Source: Myxocyprinus asiaticus
Lineage: Eukaryota; Chordata; Actinopteri; Cypriniformes; Catostomidae
Length of the DNA stretch: 64,000 nucleotides
NCBI RefSeq assembly: GCF_019703515.2
Contig: NC_059379.1
Coordinates: 22,433,880-22,497,879, forward strand
Direction of reading: 5' to 3'
Part shown: positions 25,201 to 38,418 of the stretch, one piece after another
Position numbering within the stretch: position 1 is the stretch's first letter
How the letters are laid out: each line of letters opens with the position of its first letter
Program-made: the position numbers and the translations under genes
The notes under the pieces: model-generated
Seen by the model: only the letters and a program-made list of their open reading frames with translations
What the model was told of the DNA's origin: nothing
Databases searched by the model: none

Positions 25201-26414
25201 TGGTTAATTCTGACATTTCTACATGACATGATATTTTTGAATTCTGTAATATTGTGTACATACAGAGTCATATGTATAATATATAATCAGGCAGTGTAAA
25301 CTGCATTTTTGTATGTCAGGTTAAATGTATGAAAGTTTATAGAAACAGAAAAAGCACAGTAAATAGAGAGGATCACTGGTAAAACTTTCATATAGCAGCA
25401 TCTGCTTTACATCTGCTTGTCTGCCATTTTCCAACAAAAGGTCCAACATTTCCTGCAAATTGGCATTTCTGTTCCCATGGCCCATTGTCTCCTGTCAAGT
25501 ATGGAAATGCATAACAATTTGCATTTCTAAGTAAGCAGAAGAAATTAACATTTGCATATACAGTATGGGACTAAAAACATGCAGTATGATCCAGGTTAAC
25601 ATCAAATCAGTAACTAACAATTTTAGATTTTAGCGTTCTGAAGCTTTCACGTGACTGAGTGTTGAATTAGCCACGCCCCCTCATTCCAAAACCCCGCCCT
25701 CCAAAAGAAAATTTTGAGACAAAAACCAAGCAAAAGAGCAACATTGTTTGTTCTTGTGGCTGTCAAATTCAACAGTGGCACAGTGGCAACCTTAACTGAC
25801 AAACATTATGAATCATACCCTCAATGATCCGCTTCAAATGAGAACGAGCAAAATGACTGAGAGGTGAAAAGCATCAATGTCCGCAGACACATTTGTGTTT
25901 GCTGTTAACAAAGTTTACAGCTGTCACAGAGACCGGTGAGATATCTCAGGACACTTATTTCATTCATATCTTTAAGTGAGTAGGACATTTTTTTGCATAA
26001 TTTTCCATAAACAAAATCACTTACAGCACCTTTAATATTTGATTGATCTCTAAAGAAAGTTACTATTAGTATTCACCAGCAGCCATGGAAAACTCTTGCT
26101 AGCCTCTTTAAATGCATTGAGGAAAATAATGCACATCTAATACGTTTAAAATCACTCACCTGTGAACCATACCAATGTGTTTTCTAACTGCTCATAGCTC
26201 CTGCATGATTGTGCCCACCAGAGAATCCTTGTCACTGAGGCTGGCTGTGTAGGGATCCTGCGTTGTAACATTTAAGAAGATGTTATGGAACACTCACTTT
26301 ATATTAGGTGGCCTTAACTACTATGTACTTAACCATTTGATACAATGTACTTATTATGTGCATGCATGTTGTTGAATTGTAATTACATTTAAAGTACCTG
26401 CATTTAATTGCATT

Positions 26415-26720
26415 TGTAGTTACACTGTTAACTTTACCCCTAACCCTAACCCAACCCTTACCCCAAAACCTAACTCTAACCCCTTATCCTAACCCTAACC
26501 CTACCCTTACTCCTAAACCTACCCATACCTCAACCACAGTAGCAGCAAATGTGGATATTTTTCAGAACAACCTGTAGACACACAGTAAATACATAGTCCT
26601 GTACACCAATCAGCAACAACATTAAAACCACCTGCCTAATATTGTGTAGGTCCCCCTCGTGCTGCCAAACTAGCGCCAACCCGCATCTCAAAATACCATT
26701 CTGAGATGTTATTCTTCTCT
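26415..26720. repeat. Telomere-like CCCTAA-type tract and adjoining repeat
   Basis: From 26433 to 26535 the plus strand has repeated cctaaccctaaccc-like hexamers with many variants. It is followed at 26590-26700 by a block (cattaaaaccacctgcctaa) that I recognise as an interspersed fish repeat. It occupies the place where an arsg exon is missing. Confidence 0.5.
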
Positions 26721-28245
26721 GAATTCCCTGGTCTCTTTTACAGTTTACATACTCATATTACTAAATATTACATTTATACATAATTATTTATAAATTATCA
26801 TTCATGGAAGTGGTAAACATACCTGGCAAACTGCTGCTGTGGCATACCATTCTTTAAGGCTCCATGTGTCCAACGGTTGTTCAACTCATTTTCAAAAAGA
26901 GGTAATGCCACTTTGGTGTAGCATCCTTCATGCTTCCTTGCAAGGAAAAAATGAACACATTCAGTAAAGGTTGAGACGTCCATATAACGTTATGTGGAAT
27001 CTGATGTGTGTTTTGACCTAATGATGACCTAGCCAAAAACACACTTAGTAGTATATTGACTGCATACACAGGGAGGGCAGCTGGAAAGGTCCAGGCCTGG
27101 TTTGTCAGTACAGCCCACGTCATTACTATAAGGAATCCCAAAGTAATAATCAAAACCTGTAGTGTACACACACAAAGGTAAGCATATCTTGATAAAATAA
27201 TATAAAGGACATGAATATCAGCCATTAATGTGAGAATTATTTTTTAAATATATGTGTATAGTGTCAAACAATAATTATTTTAATCAGGAAAAAAAATAAT
27301 TTGAATTCTATTTCAAGAACATCTACTTGTAAACACCATAGTTCAATAATAACAATCTTTCATGTTTAAAATTATTTAAAATATATTTTTCATATTTAAA
27401 TATCATGCATAATTAAAACAGATTAGAATGGGCACAGAAGAAGCATTACAAGGTAAGCATTTAAAGTTAATACACCAATTTTCCAGGGTTGCCGAATTTG
27501 ACGCTTTTGTTCAGTCCACTAACCTCTATGAACTGGATTGTAGGTACCATTGTGTCCAAGGTGTTATTTTCCTGTTGTAAAAATCAAGACAAGCATTATA
27601 AATAACTGGCACTGAAATATTGCAACACACAATGCATTCGGCTTGAGAGGCTTATTAGTTTCTATGGTGACAATGTGGCATGCATTAATCAGGAGCTAAT
27701 CTCAGCACAGATTTGAGTTCATTGCACTTCGAATGATAATCGGTTATCTGCATGTTCTAAGAATTTTGCTGTGCTCACCAATCAAAGCTGTATAATAGCC
27801 TGCAACATGCAGGAGCTGAGTAAATGTTGTCTCATTCAGCGGCAGTCCTCCGAATGACCCCTCTGAAAAATTGTGAGTGACCCCGTTGTGTAGCCCGTGT
27901 CTGCCAGTCAGGAGGGCAGCTCGTGAGGGTGAGCATGTGGAGACAGGAGCTTTAATGAGTCCAGCAAGGGTTTTGGTGTGGAGTTGTCAGGCCTTTTCAC
28001 CCACAGGTCACCCCATCCAATATCATCTGCTGAAATTTGGTCAGTCCTTCTCATCCGTTTTTCCTACCTTCCTGATAAAACATTTGATGTGATGAATGTG
28101 CCATTTTTTTTATGACAAATCTAAAAAAGAAGTATGAAAGTCATTCAAATTACAGAGATACTAAGACTTAGTTTAGTGATCAGAAGTGATCCAAAACAGT
28201 TATGAAACACAGTGTGACCAACAAGTGACCTTAATACATTAAATC

Positions 28246-28760
28246 AAGGTTTCCCAACAGGAGGTTCGCAGACCCCTAGGGGTTTGTGAGATTGTGATAG
28301 ATGCCAATGCAGAATTAAATTGATTAAAATTATATAACTTTAAAAAAAAGAACACAATGATTTAAACAAAAAAAAAAAAAAAAAAGAAAGAAATAGCATT
28401 AGGCCTACTTAAAATTACAAGAAATACTTCAAGTAAATAATAAAATTATATATACATATATATATATATAAAGGTTGGAAACCCCAGAATTAAATAATTA
28501 CAGTATGTACTGTACTGCCATTAGATGATGATACTGTGCTTCATTTATGATATTGTGATTTGTGAGATTGTGATTGATGCAGAATTAAATTGAACAAAAA
28601 TTTATAATTATTTTTAATACATAAATGTATCAAATTAAAAAAATCAAAACAGAACATAATGATTAAATAAGTTAGCATTAGGCCTACTTAAATTAAAAGG
28701 GATCCTCAAAGTAAACAAACAAAAAAAAAAAAAAAGGTTGGAAACCCCAGAGTTAAATAA
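28246..28760. repeat. Tandemly duplicated ~250-bp repeat in a hAT-like MITE
   Basis: Units about 28246-28487 and 28555-28750 share ttgtgagattgtgat, gcattaggcctacttaaa and ggttggaaaccccag. The outer ends (aaggtttcccaac and ggttggaaacccc) are roughly inverted. Contains (AT) and poly(A) runs; non-coding. Confidence 0.5.
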
Positions 28761-29828
28761 TTACTGCACGTACAATGGTCTAACTAACTACACACTAAAA
28801 TCATGTAGGACTATGAGGAGCCAAAATCAAGCTGAGGTTGCTTTTCATGGCATAAGGCCCCCTAGACATCTCGAGAGTCTGTTCACTGTCTTGTTTAAGC
28901 AGATCTTGCTGCCTCTTATATAATAAACTTCACCTGATGCACCATTCCTTTTAAAACAGTCAGTACAGTCACTTCTGCAGCCTGCTACCATTTTACACTA
29001 TGGTGGGGCACTCTGCTTAGTTCCTTTGACATTTCAGCTGAAGGGAAAGGGGGTTGTTGGTGTGGCCTTTCATTCAACATTGACTGTAACCAATCCACAA
29101 CTAACTGCTAACAGCTGTTACCTCCCACTAAAGAGGCACTCAGTATTTGTGACAGAGGAACCAGCAGCACATGGACTCTTAGGAGTAAACACACCAAAGC
29201 AGGGCAGTAGAGTTGCAACATTCATCTCAGACTGACAGGAACAGGTAAGCACTCCATGTTTTGATCATATAATGTTACAAACTACATACTAAAAGAATCT
29301 TAAACTATTGACCAGTCAGACAGTGCAGCAAACTGCATGCGTGCACACACAAACAGTAGAATACAGGGACACACATAGATATACATGTGTGTCTTCTTGA
29401 CCACAGAAATGACCACGTGGCAAACTCACAGGAGCTGAGAAAATTTAGCATGTTCTCACTTTATTGGTACAGAAAATCTAATAAAATCAGATGGTGAAGG
29501 ATTGTTGGAAGAAATCTGATGATTTACCTGATTTTGGGTGTGATTTAAAAAGTGATTTAAATAGACTCTTTGATTTTTTTAAAATAAAATAATAAATTAT
29601 TCATTCAAAAGGTAAAATATAGCTATACAGGTGTGGTGGCAAGACTGCCCTCAAAATAGAATGAAGACCACTATTATGAAGGGAAAATCCGGTCAGAATT
29701 ATCCAAATAAACTTAATCGTGTTTGATGAATATTTGAATACTTCATATCACATATTAACTGTTGTTAATGTATGGATGTTGTGGGTGTTATGAAAGTTGA
29801 TAATGTGATGAATTACAGCAGTAATAAT
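28761..29828. other. Unassigned intergenic stretch
   Basis: It has open frames of 60-70 codons on the plus strand (e.g. 29026-29235) without recognisable domains or splice context. It lies upstream of the arsg pseudogene, where the missing first exon would be expected, but I found no arylsulfatase-like N-terminus. Confidence 0.3.
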
Positions 29829-31222
29829 ATAGCTGCAAGCAGCGATGATGGGCCCAAGCACAACTAATCCATTTCCACCCGGTGGCTTTCGGAAAACATT
29901 GAAATTTTGAAGCAACTTGGGTAAATATAAGAGGACTATTTTAAAGTCTGTTGTAAGAGCCACACTTCCTGCTGCCAGATGGTGGCGCTATGACTGTGAC
30001 CCAAAATAGTCAAATCCATGTGATTAGCCCCCAAGTCTAAACATACATCTTAATTTTGATCTAAATCACACATTGCACACAGAAGATATGACACACTTAT
30101 TGTTTCCCATTTTTCACCATTAATTTAATGCCTCGCCATGGAAACACCATTCAATGTATCAAAATCTGTTTGCAATTTAGCATCAGTGTCTTGGCATAAT
30201 GTTGTCTAAATGTGGTGACAGTCTCATGAATCACCTAGGAGGATTATTTAAAAGTTCAGAGACTGCAATATTTAAAGAAAATCCAAAATGGCCGACTTCC
30301 TGTTGGGAGGAGCTTATGACTATAATTATGAAAGTTGTTCGTCTTGGTGAGAACTATATATGTGAAAATGGGGGTGCTACAGAGGCCGTCTTACACGCCC
30401 ATTTTAAAGGGGCCGCTACAGAGCCCCCCTTCACTCCTCCCCTCCTTCAACTTTTGCCCAGTCCTAATGGCTGACAACTCTGATGTGTGTGCAAAATTTC
30501 TTTAAATTTTAAGCATGCCAAGTGCCTCAAAAATACCCAAATATAGGAAGAAAGGAATAATAACAATTAATGCATTGCCATGGCAACAGTATTTAAGATA
30601 TCAAACATTCCTTTAAAATTTTACATCAGCAGTGTCTTGACATTATTTTAAAGAATTTTGAAGCAATTCATGTAAACACAAGAGGGCTATTTCAAAGTCT
30701 GTTAAAAGTGCCATACTTACTGATGCCAGCTGGAGGTGCTATGACCTTGACCCATAATAGCCACATCAATGTGATAAGCACCCATTACCAAACATACAGC
30801 TGAATTTTCATCAAAATCACACTGCACACAGAAGATATAAGGCACTTCCTGTTTTCCATTTTTTACCATAAATGTATTGCTTTGCCATGGCGACACTTTT
30901 CAAAATATCAAAAATCTACAATGTCTTGGCATGATGTTGCACAAATTTGGTGCCAGTCATATGAATCCCCTAGGAGGAGTATTTAAAAGTTCAGAGCCTG
31001 CGATTTTCAGAAAATCCAAAATGGCCGACATCCTGTTGGGTGAATTTTATGACTGTCAGTGCGAAAGTTGTACGAGAACTTTATATGTACCCATTTTGGT
31101 GACTGTAGGGGAAAATAGGGATGCTACAGTAGCACCCCCTTGAAAATGGGCATTTAAGGGGGGGCTTAAATGCCCATTTTCAAGGGGGTGCTACTTCACA
31201 CTTTCAGTGCTTGGGCCCTAAT
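29829..31222. mobile_element. Interspersed repeat with two internal ~600-bp units
   Basis: Starts near agctgcaagcagcgatgatg with gggcccaagcac and ends near gtgcttgggccc, so the ends are inverted. Two diverged direct copies lie inside, about 29.88-30.47 and 30.66-31.14 kb, sharing aatccaaaatggccgac and cacacagaagatat blocks. A perfect hairpin lies at 31128-31195. No transposase frame; family not determined. Confidence 0.6.
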
Positions 31223-31879
31223 TATGAAGGAACTTTTAGAGTCTGAATAAGGGAATATAACTGCTGTCCTTAAACTTCTGCCCTATCGAGGCAGAAAATA
31301 GCAAAAATAAGCAGAACTCCACATTCAAACTGTATTGAATTTAGAAACCATTATTGTTGTTAGACAGAGGTTAATTGCTCTCCACCCAGTGCTTAATGAA
31401 GATGTTGATGAAAGTATTTCTTCAATAATTTTTCAACTGTATGAACATCAGTTGTAGTTAACACTCATGTTTTTGCTGCCGCTAGTGATGGGGAGTCGAC
31501 TCCAAAAGAGTCGATTCCTCGACTCTGACTCGTCGTAGAATTGGAGTCGACTCTGATAAAGGAATTGATTCTTTTGTTCCACTCCGTAACTTTACGAACA
31601 GGACGTTGTGATTGGCTCAAAATAATGAATTGCCGTTCTTAAGAACCAATCACATCCTCCACAAACACCTTTTGGTTGGTAGGACACCACCTCATTCATC
31701 ATGTGCATTTGAGTGAGAGATAATGGACAGGTTGGGTCATGTGACGTCATGCAAGAAGCAGACGTGTGAACGACGAGCTCTGCGCACTTTGCTAAATTTT
31801 TTATTATTCTCATGTTATAATTCGGTGAAATTCGATACACCCAGTTACACATTTGCTCTTTGAGGTAAAACAAGGCAAA
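31223..31879. other. Unassigned stretch before the LINE
   Basis: Contains a gagtcgactcc-rich block at about 31493-31560 that looks like part of another interspersed repeat. It could also include the LINE 5' UTR. No gene supported. Confidence 0.3.
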
Positions 31880-34800
31880 GAAGTCAAAATCATTGGGCTC
31901 TGGAGACATTAAAAGACACTTACGTGTTCAGGATGAAAGCCCAGACAGACCTACAGACCGGGGACTTGATTTGGATGGCGAGGCGGGAGAGGAGATCCAG
32001 CGTCAGTTGTCCAACATGTCGGTGATGTTGACGAAGGTTCTTGCTGACTTGGAGGATCTCACTGTAATACGTCGATCGATTACGGCGATGGAAATAAAAT
32101 TCTCTGAGTTAGTTACAAGAGTGACTGATGTTGAGAAACTAATCGATTATTTGGAGTCTTCGGAGAGGGAATTAACCGCTAATCCGCCCGCGACCAAAGT
32201 TGATCTGGAACGTATTCTTGAAAAGCTTGAAGATCTTGAGAATTGAAACCGCGGGAATAACGTCAGAATTGTTGGAATTCCTGAGCATGAGGAGGGCAGA
32301 GATATGGTGAAATTCCTAGACAAGCTCTTCCCGAGTCTGCTCGACATAACAGGCCACAAGTTGGAAATCGAGCAAGCTCACAGAGTCCCAGCTCACAGAT
32401 CTGCTGAGGGAGACAGGCCCCAACCGATTCTGGCCAAATTTCTGAGGTCATCCGATAAAGATCTCATGTTGCGCCAGGTGAGGAGCAAAGGGAAGCTTTC
32501 TTGGAGGAATCATAATATTTTCTTGTTCCCAGACTTTGCGAGTTCGACAAGAGAGAAACGCGATCGGAATGCAAGAAACTCTTACATCGGTGAAAGATCT
32601 CGTTTGCTCTAATGTTTCCGGCCAAACTGAGAATAGAAACGAAGAACGGTCGCAAAGTATTTACATGCCTCAATGTCAGGCAATGTCTTTTATTGAATCA
32701 ATGGGTGAGTAAACCATTGGATGTTTCTCATATGAGTGGGTCTAACTCGCTGTACTTACTCTGGCTTTTGAGGAAGCTGGGCGTCATTTTGGTTTCTTTT
32801 TGCATTGGCTCCGCCTAGCGGCTGGAGTTTGTTTTGTGAATAACACTTTCCTTTTAGAAGTTTTTGCATTGATGAAAGATTATTTTGCATTGAAGTTCCT
32901 GGCCAGTTTGAGAGTGGACACTACGGATGACCGCAAACTATCTACATGCTCACACAAAGGATTGAGTATATCATGGTAACTTTTATGCGGCCTCCGAGTG
33001 AATTGACTTGACCATCCGGGGAACCGGGATGTCGGTTTTGTTTCTTTTTGTGTTGGCTCCGCCTAGCAGCTGGAACTGTTTACGGGACACTGGAATGATT
33101 ACGTCATCCACTGAACTCATAACAGCTGGCTCACTGATCATTTGTTTGTCTATCTGTGAAACTGAACAGTTTTATATCAGCTGAAATTTGTTTTGTGGAG
33201 GATCACACCTTTAAAACAATTCTGTGAATTAATCTACATGCTCTGTGTTCATTCTTCCTTTTGGCTGGGGGTTATTTTACAAAGTATTTTCTGTTATGTA
33301 ATTTAGCTTCACAAATTTGTGAGGCAAAATTGAGCAATCCGATGGCAAAGATGTCGTGGGGGCTCGTGGGCGTTCATGGACCTTTTGAGTTTAAAGAGAT
33401 TGACGCCGGTTGGCGCTTTCGTGCGCGGGGTTAATGCACACATTTTTCTTTTTTCTGTTTGTTTTGTTCGGGGGGAAGTTTGGGGTTTGATTGTTTCACC
33501 AATGGGGAATGTGGTCTGTATAATTTTGTTTTTGACACACATTTTTTTTTTTATTATTATATCAATATGTCAGTTGTTAATATGAGTGTACTATCTCTCT
33601 CCACATGGAATGTGAATGGGTTGGGGCACCCCATAAAAAGAAGGAAGGTTATTACTTTTCTTAAACTAAGAAATATGATATAGTGTTTCTTCAAGAAACG
33701 TATCTTTCCCCGCAGGAAGCTGAAAAATTTGGGAAGATATGGGGTGGACATGTTTTCTTTAGTGTTGGCTCAAGTAAAAGCAAGGGAGTCATTATATTAG
33801 TAAATAAACATTTACAATTCAAATTTCTCAAACAGGTTAAAGATAAATTAGGAAGAGTCATTATTGTTTTAGCTGAAATTCAAGGGCAAAGGTTGACTTT
33901 GGCTAATATTTATGTGCCTAACGCTGATGATCAGGGCTTTTTTATAGATCTTGAAGGAATGTTGCAAACCGCTGGCACCCCTCATGACATAATATTGAGA
34001 GGAGACTTTAATCTTTTGATGGACTCAGTCCTTGATCACAGTGAAGCAAAAGTGTGTAAGCCCCCTAGAGCAACCTTGACGCTTCACAGGATGTGTAAAA
34101 ATCTTGGTCTTACAGATATTTGGAGACTTTTGAACCCATCTGGTTGGGACTATAAATTTTTTTCATCAGTCCATAAAATGTATTCTAGAATAGATTTTTT
34201 TTTATATCCAAGTCCCTCATTTCATCTGTTGTTGATTGCTCAATTGGAAACATCTTAGTCTCAGATCACGCCCTGGTGAGTTTAGAGGTGGTGCCACACA
34301 CGGAGAAAAAGAAATCATATAGTTGGTGCCTTAATGTGTCCCTTTTGCAAAATCCTGACTTCCAACAAATGCTAAAGGCTGAAATCAGTGTTTATATGGA
34401 GACCAATTGGTCCTCAGTATCCACTGTGGGCGTGGCTTGGGAGGCACTTAAGATGGTTTTTAGGGGTCGGATCATACAGTATGCCTCATTCATCAAAAAA
34501 TCCAAAGCACGAGAACTCGTGGTGTTGGAAGGAAATATTAAAAATGCCGAAGCAGAGCTGAAGCGCCGTTTGTCATCCGATGGCCTCAGAGAATTTACTC
34601 GATTGAAATACAGATATAATACTATTTTGTCGCGGAAAGTGGAGTTTTGGTTATTCAGGACAAAACAGTCATACTTTGAGTCGGGGGACAAAGCAGGGAA
34701 ACTTTTGGCTAGATATATAAAGCAGAGAGAGTCTTTTTCTACCATTCCCTCAGTGAAATCTGCTGGTGGTGAAATATTTACCTCAGCCATTGATATTAAT

Positions 34801-37080
34801 AATGCTTTTAAAGAATTCTACTTTGATCTCTATAGTTCCACGTCTTCATCTACTGATGAAGATATTATAAACTTTGTGGAACCATTAGATCTCCCTAAAC
34901 TGACGACTAAGCAAAAAAATTCTCTTGATTCTGAGATAACCTTGGAGGAGCTTGGCGAGGTTATTAAGGCCTTACCTACTGGCAAAGCTCCAGGGCCTGA
35001 TGGCTTTGCTGCTGAGTTTTTCAAATCTTATGCTACAGAACTGGCTCCACTTTTGTTAGAAGTTTATACTGAATCATTATAGAAAGGAAGCTTCCGCCAA
35101 CCATGACACAAGCCCGGATCAGTCTGATTCTTAAAAAGGACAAAGATCCAAGTGAGTGTAAAAGTTAACATCCAATTTCCCTGATCCAGTTAGATGTAAA
35201 AAAATTTTACAAAATTCTGGCTAATCGATTAAGTAAAGTTATGACATCACTTATACATATAGATCAGGTGGGGTTTATTCGGGGCCATAGCTCTTCTGAT
35301 AACATTAGGTGTCTCATCAATATCAATATCAATACATGTGGTCAGTAGCGAATGAACAATCTCCAGTCACTGCCATCTCACTTGATGCCGAAAAGGCGTT
35401 TGATATGGTAGAATGGGATTATCTTTTTAAGGTTTTGGAAATATACGGGTTCGGGAGTACGTTTATTGGATGGATTAAGTTACTTTATAGACACCCAGTA
35501 GCAGCGGTACAAACAAATGGACTAATTTCAGATTATTTTACTTTGGATAGGGGCACCCGGCAGGGTTGCCCTCTTTCCCCATTATTGTTCTGTCTTGCCC
35601 TGGAACCATTAGCAACCGCGATAAGAAAGGAGGATGATTTTCCAGGGGTGGTGGCTGGAGGTATGGCACATAAACTCTTGCTTTATGCAGATGATATTTT
35701 ATTATTTGTCTCTGACCCCAGCAGATCTATGCCTTGCCTCCATAGAATTATTAATTCCTTTTCTAAGTTTTCAGGATATAGAGTCAGTTGGTCTAAATCT
35801 GAAGCTTTGGCTCTGACAGCGTACTGCCCAGAAACGGCTTTCCAGCCGGGTGCTTTCCAGTGGCCCAAACAGGGCACTTTGGATTTGGGTATTTGGGTAT
35901 TTTATTTCCAGCAAATTTGTGTGATTTAGTTAGTTAATTTTGACCCCTTAATAAATGGTTTTCAAGTGATGTGGGCAGGTGGGCTTCATTACATTTATCT
36001 ATGACTGGGAAGGTTAATGTTATTAAAATGAATTGTATTCCAAAATTCAATTACTTACTGCAGCCTCTCTTATTTCAAGCAATTTGATAGCATAGCAAAG
36101 TCTTTCATTTGGAATGGTAAGTGTCCCAAATTACATTTCAATAAGTTACATAGGCCGATTGACAAAGGTGGGCTAGGCCTACCCAAGATTTTATTTTATT
36201 ATTATGCATTCAGTCTCAGACATTTGGCTCATTGGTTGCTTACACCTGAGAGAGCCCCTCCCTGATTCCCCTATTTCGCCACTGCAGAGCCTTTCTATCA
36301 AATTAATCAGAGAAGCTAAGTTACATCCCGTTATCTCGCACTTGAACTCGGTGTCCAGACTGTTTAATTCTGACATTTTTTTAAATGTTGCCTTGAGCAT
36401 ATGGTTGAACCCCAAACTATGCATCAACAAGTCCCCTTTTTGCTAGTCAGAGTGGATTGGGAGGGGGGTTATAACACTTGGTGACCTGTATGAGAATGGA
36501 GTGTTGAGATCCTTTCAAAATTTGGTTCAACTTTTTTTTACAGCTGCGCCACCTGCTCTGTACTGTTTTTGGGAGTGGTTTACACCCTCCTAAAGTGGCA
36601 GACACTCTGGGAGAGGTGATTACTGCTTTTGGAAAAGGTCATGAGGCATCGGTGTATTACTCCCTACTAATTCAGAGTCTGAGAGACAGAACTTCAACTT
36701 CTCTTTAGAGATTATGGGAGAAAGATCTAAATTTGGTATTGGAGGAGGGAGAGTGGGCTGGGATTCTAAAAAATGTCAAATCTGCATTCAGAGACACAAG
36801 GGTTCGCCTCGTGCAATTTAAGATTTTAGAGTCTACTGGACCCCCTCTAGATTGCATAGGCTTGGTCTTAAAGACACACCCACCTGCTGGCGATGTCAAT
36901 TAGAAGATGGAGACACAAATCATGTCTTTTGGGGATGTGTTAAGATGCAGGAATTTTGGATCAGGATTCAGAGTTTTATGTGCGAGATAGTGGGGGTTGT
37001 ATATTGATTCTGTATGTGTGTGTTCTGCTATGTATATATTTAATGGTTGAATCAATAAAAAATGTTAATCGGAGAGATAA
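31880..37080 (+). mobile_element. L1/Tx1-like LINE, near full length, decayed
   Basis: ORF1 remnant: 31893-32246 then 32247-32612 in the same frame across a TGA. It has a coiled-coil N-terminus (EIQRQLSNMSVMLTKVLADL) and an RNA-binding part (NNVRIVGIPEHEEGRD ... LEIEQAHRVPA). ORF2: an endonuclease (LSTWNVNGLG at ~33594, FLQETYLSP, GDFNLLMDSVLDHS), a linker with GKAPGPDGF (~34980), and reverse transcriptase (SLDAEKAFDMVEWDYLF, RQGCPLSPLLFCLALEPLA, LLLYADDILLF, ~35.36-35.93 kb). The 3' part is broken into short frames to ~36.95 kb and ends in aatcaataaaaaatg near 37065. LINEs copy themselves by target-primed reverse transcription; this one has multiple stops and frameshifts and cannot be active. 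Confidence 0.85.
33570..35929 (+). pseudogene. LINE ORF2 (endonuclease-reverse transcriptase) remnant
   Basis: Fragments at ~33590-33683, 33683-34258, 34276-35082 and 35309-35929. A frameshift near 33665-33680 separates WNVNGLG from FLQETYL; TAG and a shift near 34258 and TAG at ~35080 break it again. The YADD catalytic core (about 35686) and the GDFN endonuclease motif are present, so the protein is identifiable although not functional. Confidence 0.8.
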
Positions 37081-37093
37081 TGGGCACGCATCC

Positions 37094-37112
37094 AAGAGAG
37101 AGAGAGAGAGAA

Positions 37113-37176
<64 letters not shown>

Positions 37177-37177
37177 G
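37094..37177 (+). repeat. (GA)n microsatellite with poly(G) end
   Basis: About 70 bp of gagaga with few interruptions, then 11 G. It lies just after the 3' end of the LINE. Open frames here encode only Arg-Glu or Ser-Leu repeats and are not genes. Confidence 0.95.
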
Positions 37178-38362
37178 GTGACAGATGTGGCAGTGGTTGG
37201 AGAAGTGGATTCTCCCAATTTGTCTAGTTTCTATATGACAATGCAATTATTTTCGACACAGCCTGTTTCTTGTTATTTTCCCTCTTCAAATTGGATGTGA
37301 GCAGCAACAAGGGAATGACATTGTTACCAGTCGTTTTAAGATAAACATCTCCAATTTGAACAGTACTAAAAGTGCGCTGTTATAATATCAGGAGTTTATG
37401 TCTTCATGTCACACTTTTAAAAACTTTTAAGAGAAAATAAAAACTGCATTTAGTGTGGGATTAAAGACGGCAATCTTCACATGGCCATCGCCAGAATATA
37501 TTGAATAGCAAACACTATTAACTTACAGGCAAGCAAGTGATATTTTATCAAAGCAATAACCACAACAATATATCTTAATTACTCCTACTGATATTTAGTC
37601 TGTTGTGGACGAGACAGTTGAGTTTAAAAAGCTGCCGTTTTAAAATTGTCACCATTTCACGTACCATACTGTACGTTGCGTTTAAAAACAACGGTCCAAA
37701 TTGTTTTTTTTTGTTTTTTTTTTATTCTATTACGTCTCCATAATATGCTTATTAATAGTTATTGAAGTGAATCTATCTAGAAAATATGTGTGATTTGTTT
37801 TTCCATCGGCATGGATCTAGACTAAAGTAAGCTTCTCCCGTCCCACTGACGTTAGTGATTGGATTTGGGTAGGAGAAACTGACCAACTGTTACAGAAAAA
37901 CTTCAACTTTATCATGGAGCGGCAATCGGACGCAATAAGCAGTGGATTGAGTAAACTATATACGAGTGAAAATTAAACTGTGATTTTTATAATCCTGTTA
38001 ATTTTTCCACTCATGCCTGACAAGCAATTTTGGGGGTGAAAATATGTCACTTGGGAAGGCACTTAGTGTCCACTAATGGCCACCCCTGGGGCAGGTTGAA
38101 CCTGCTGTGCGTAAATTCAAATTTAGCCTAGTTGTTGCGTAAATGGGCACTAAGTCACAATTTACGCACTACTAAATATTTGAGCATTGCACCATTAAAC
38201 TTAGGTAGGATGTAACCCTACGTATAAAGTAAATATTTACGGAAGCCTCCGACCATGAGCAAGTGATGGAATAAAAAATCAGACTCATTTAATGACATCA
38301 ATGAGCTCATGTTTTGCATGACAGGCATCAATCATTTCGACATACATTATGATGTTGACATT

Positions 38363-38365
<3 letters not shown>
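37178..38365. other. Intergenic stretch without identified features
   Basis: AT-rich, with scattered short poly(T) runs and no recognisable coding or repeat structure. Confidence 0.3.

Positions 38366-38417
<52 letters not shown>
38366..38417 (+). repeat. (GA)n microsatellite
   Basis: About 52 bp of uninterrupted gagaga upstream of slc16a6. Confidence 0.95.

Positions 38418-38418
<1 letters not shown>

Larger units (their letters stand above)
23942..28031 (-). pseudogene. arsg: Arylsulfatase G pseudogene, at least nine recognisable exons
   Basis: ARSG is a lysosomal sulfatase. Recognisable exons, 5' to 3': ~28031-27779, 27571-27524, 27156-27045, 26936-26823, 26257-26160, 25491-25411, 24801-24688, 24613-24493, ~24373-24310 and 24188-23942. 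Retained motifs: SADDIGWGDL, the formylglycine site [74 protein letters not shown]. Lesions: the first exon changes frame before STCSPSR and lacks the usual upstream residues; TAA at 27564-27566 replaces Trp of GKWHLG; a frameshift near 26195; a 5-bp tandem duplication (24757-24766) shifts frame after TWEGG; TAG at 24067-24069; a further shift near the C-terminus. The first exon and the exon for the ALAHMHVP-like segment were not found. Several exons keep clean splice sites, so decay looks moderate. Confidence 0.88.

Noticed and set aside
29026..29235. A possible first exon of arsg or an independent gene
   Set aside because: Neither strand resembles the ARSG signal peptide or any domain I know, and no splice partner was found.
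36956..37300. Open frames across the (GA) tract with Arg-Glu or Ser-Leu repeats
   Set aside because: Simple microsatellite translation; the flanks are LINE 3' end and intergenic DNA.
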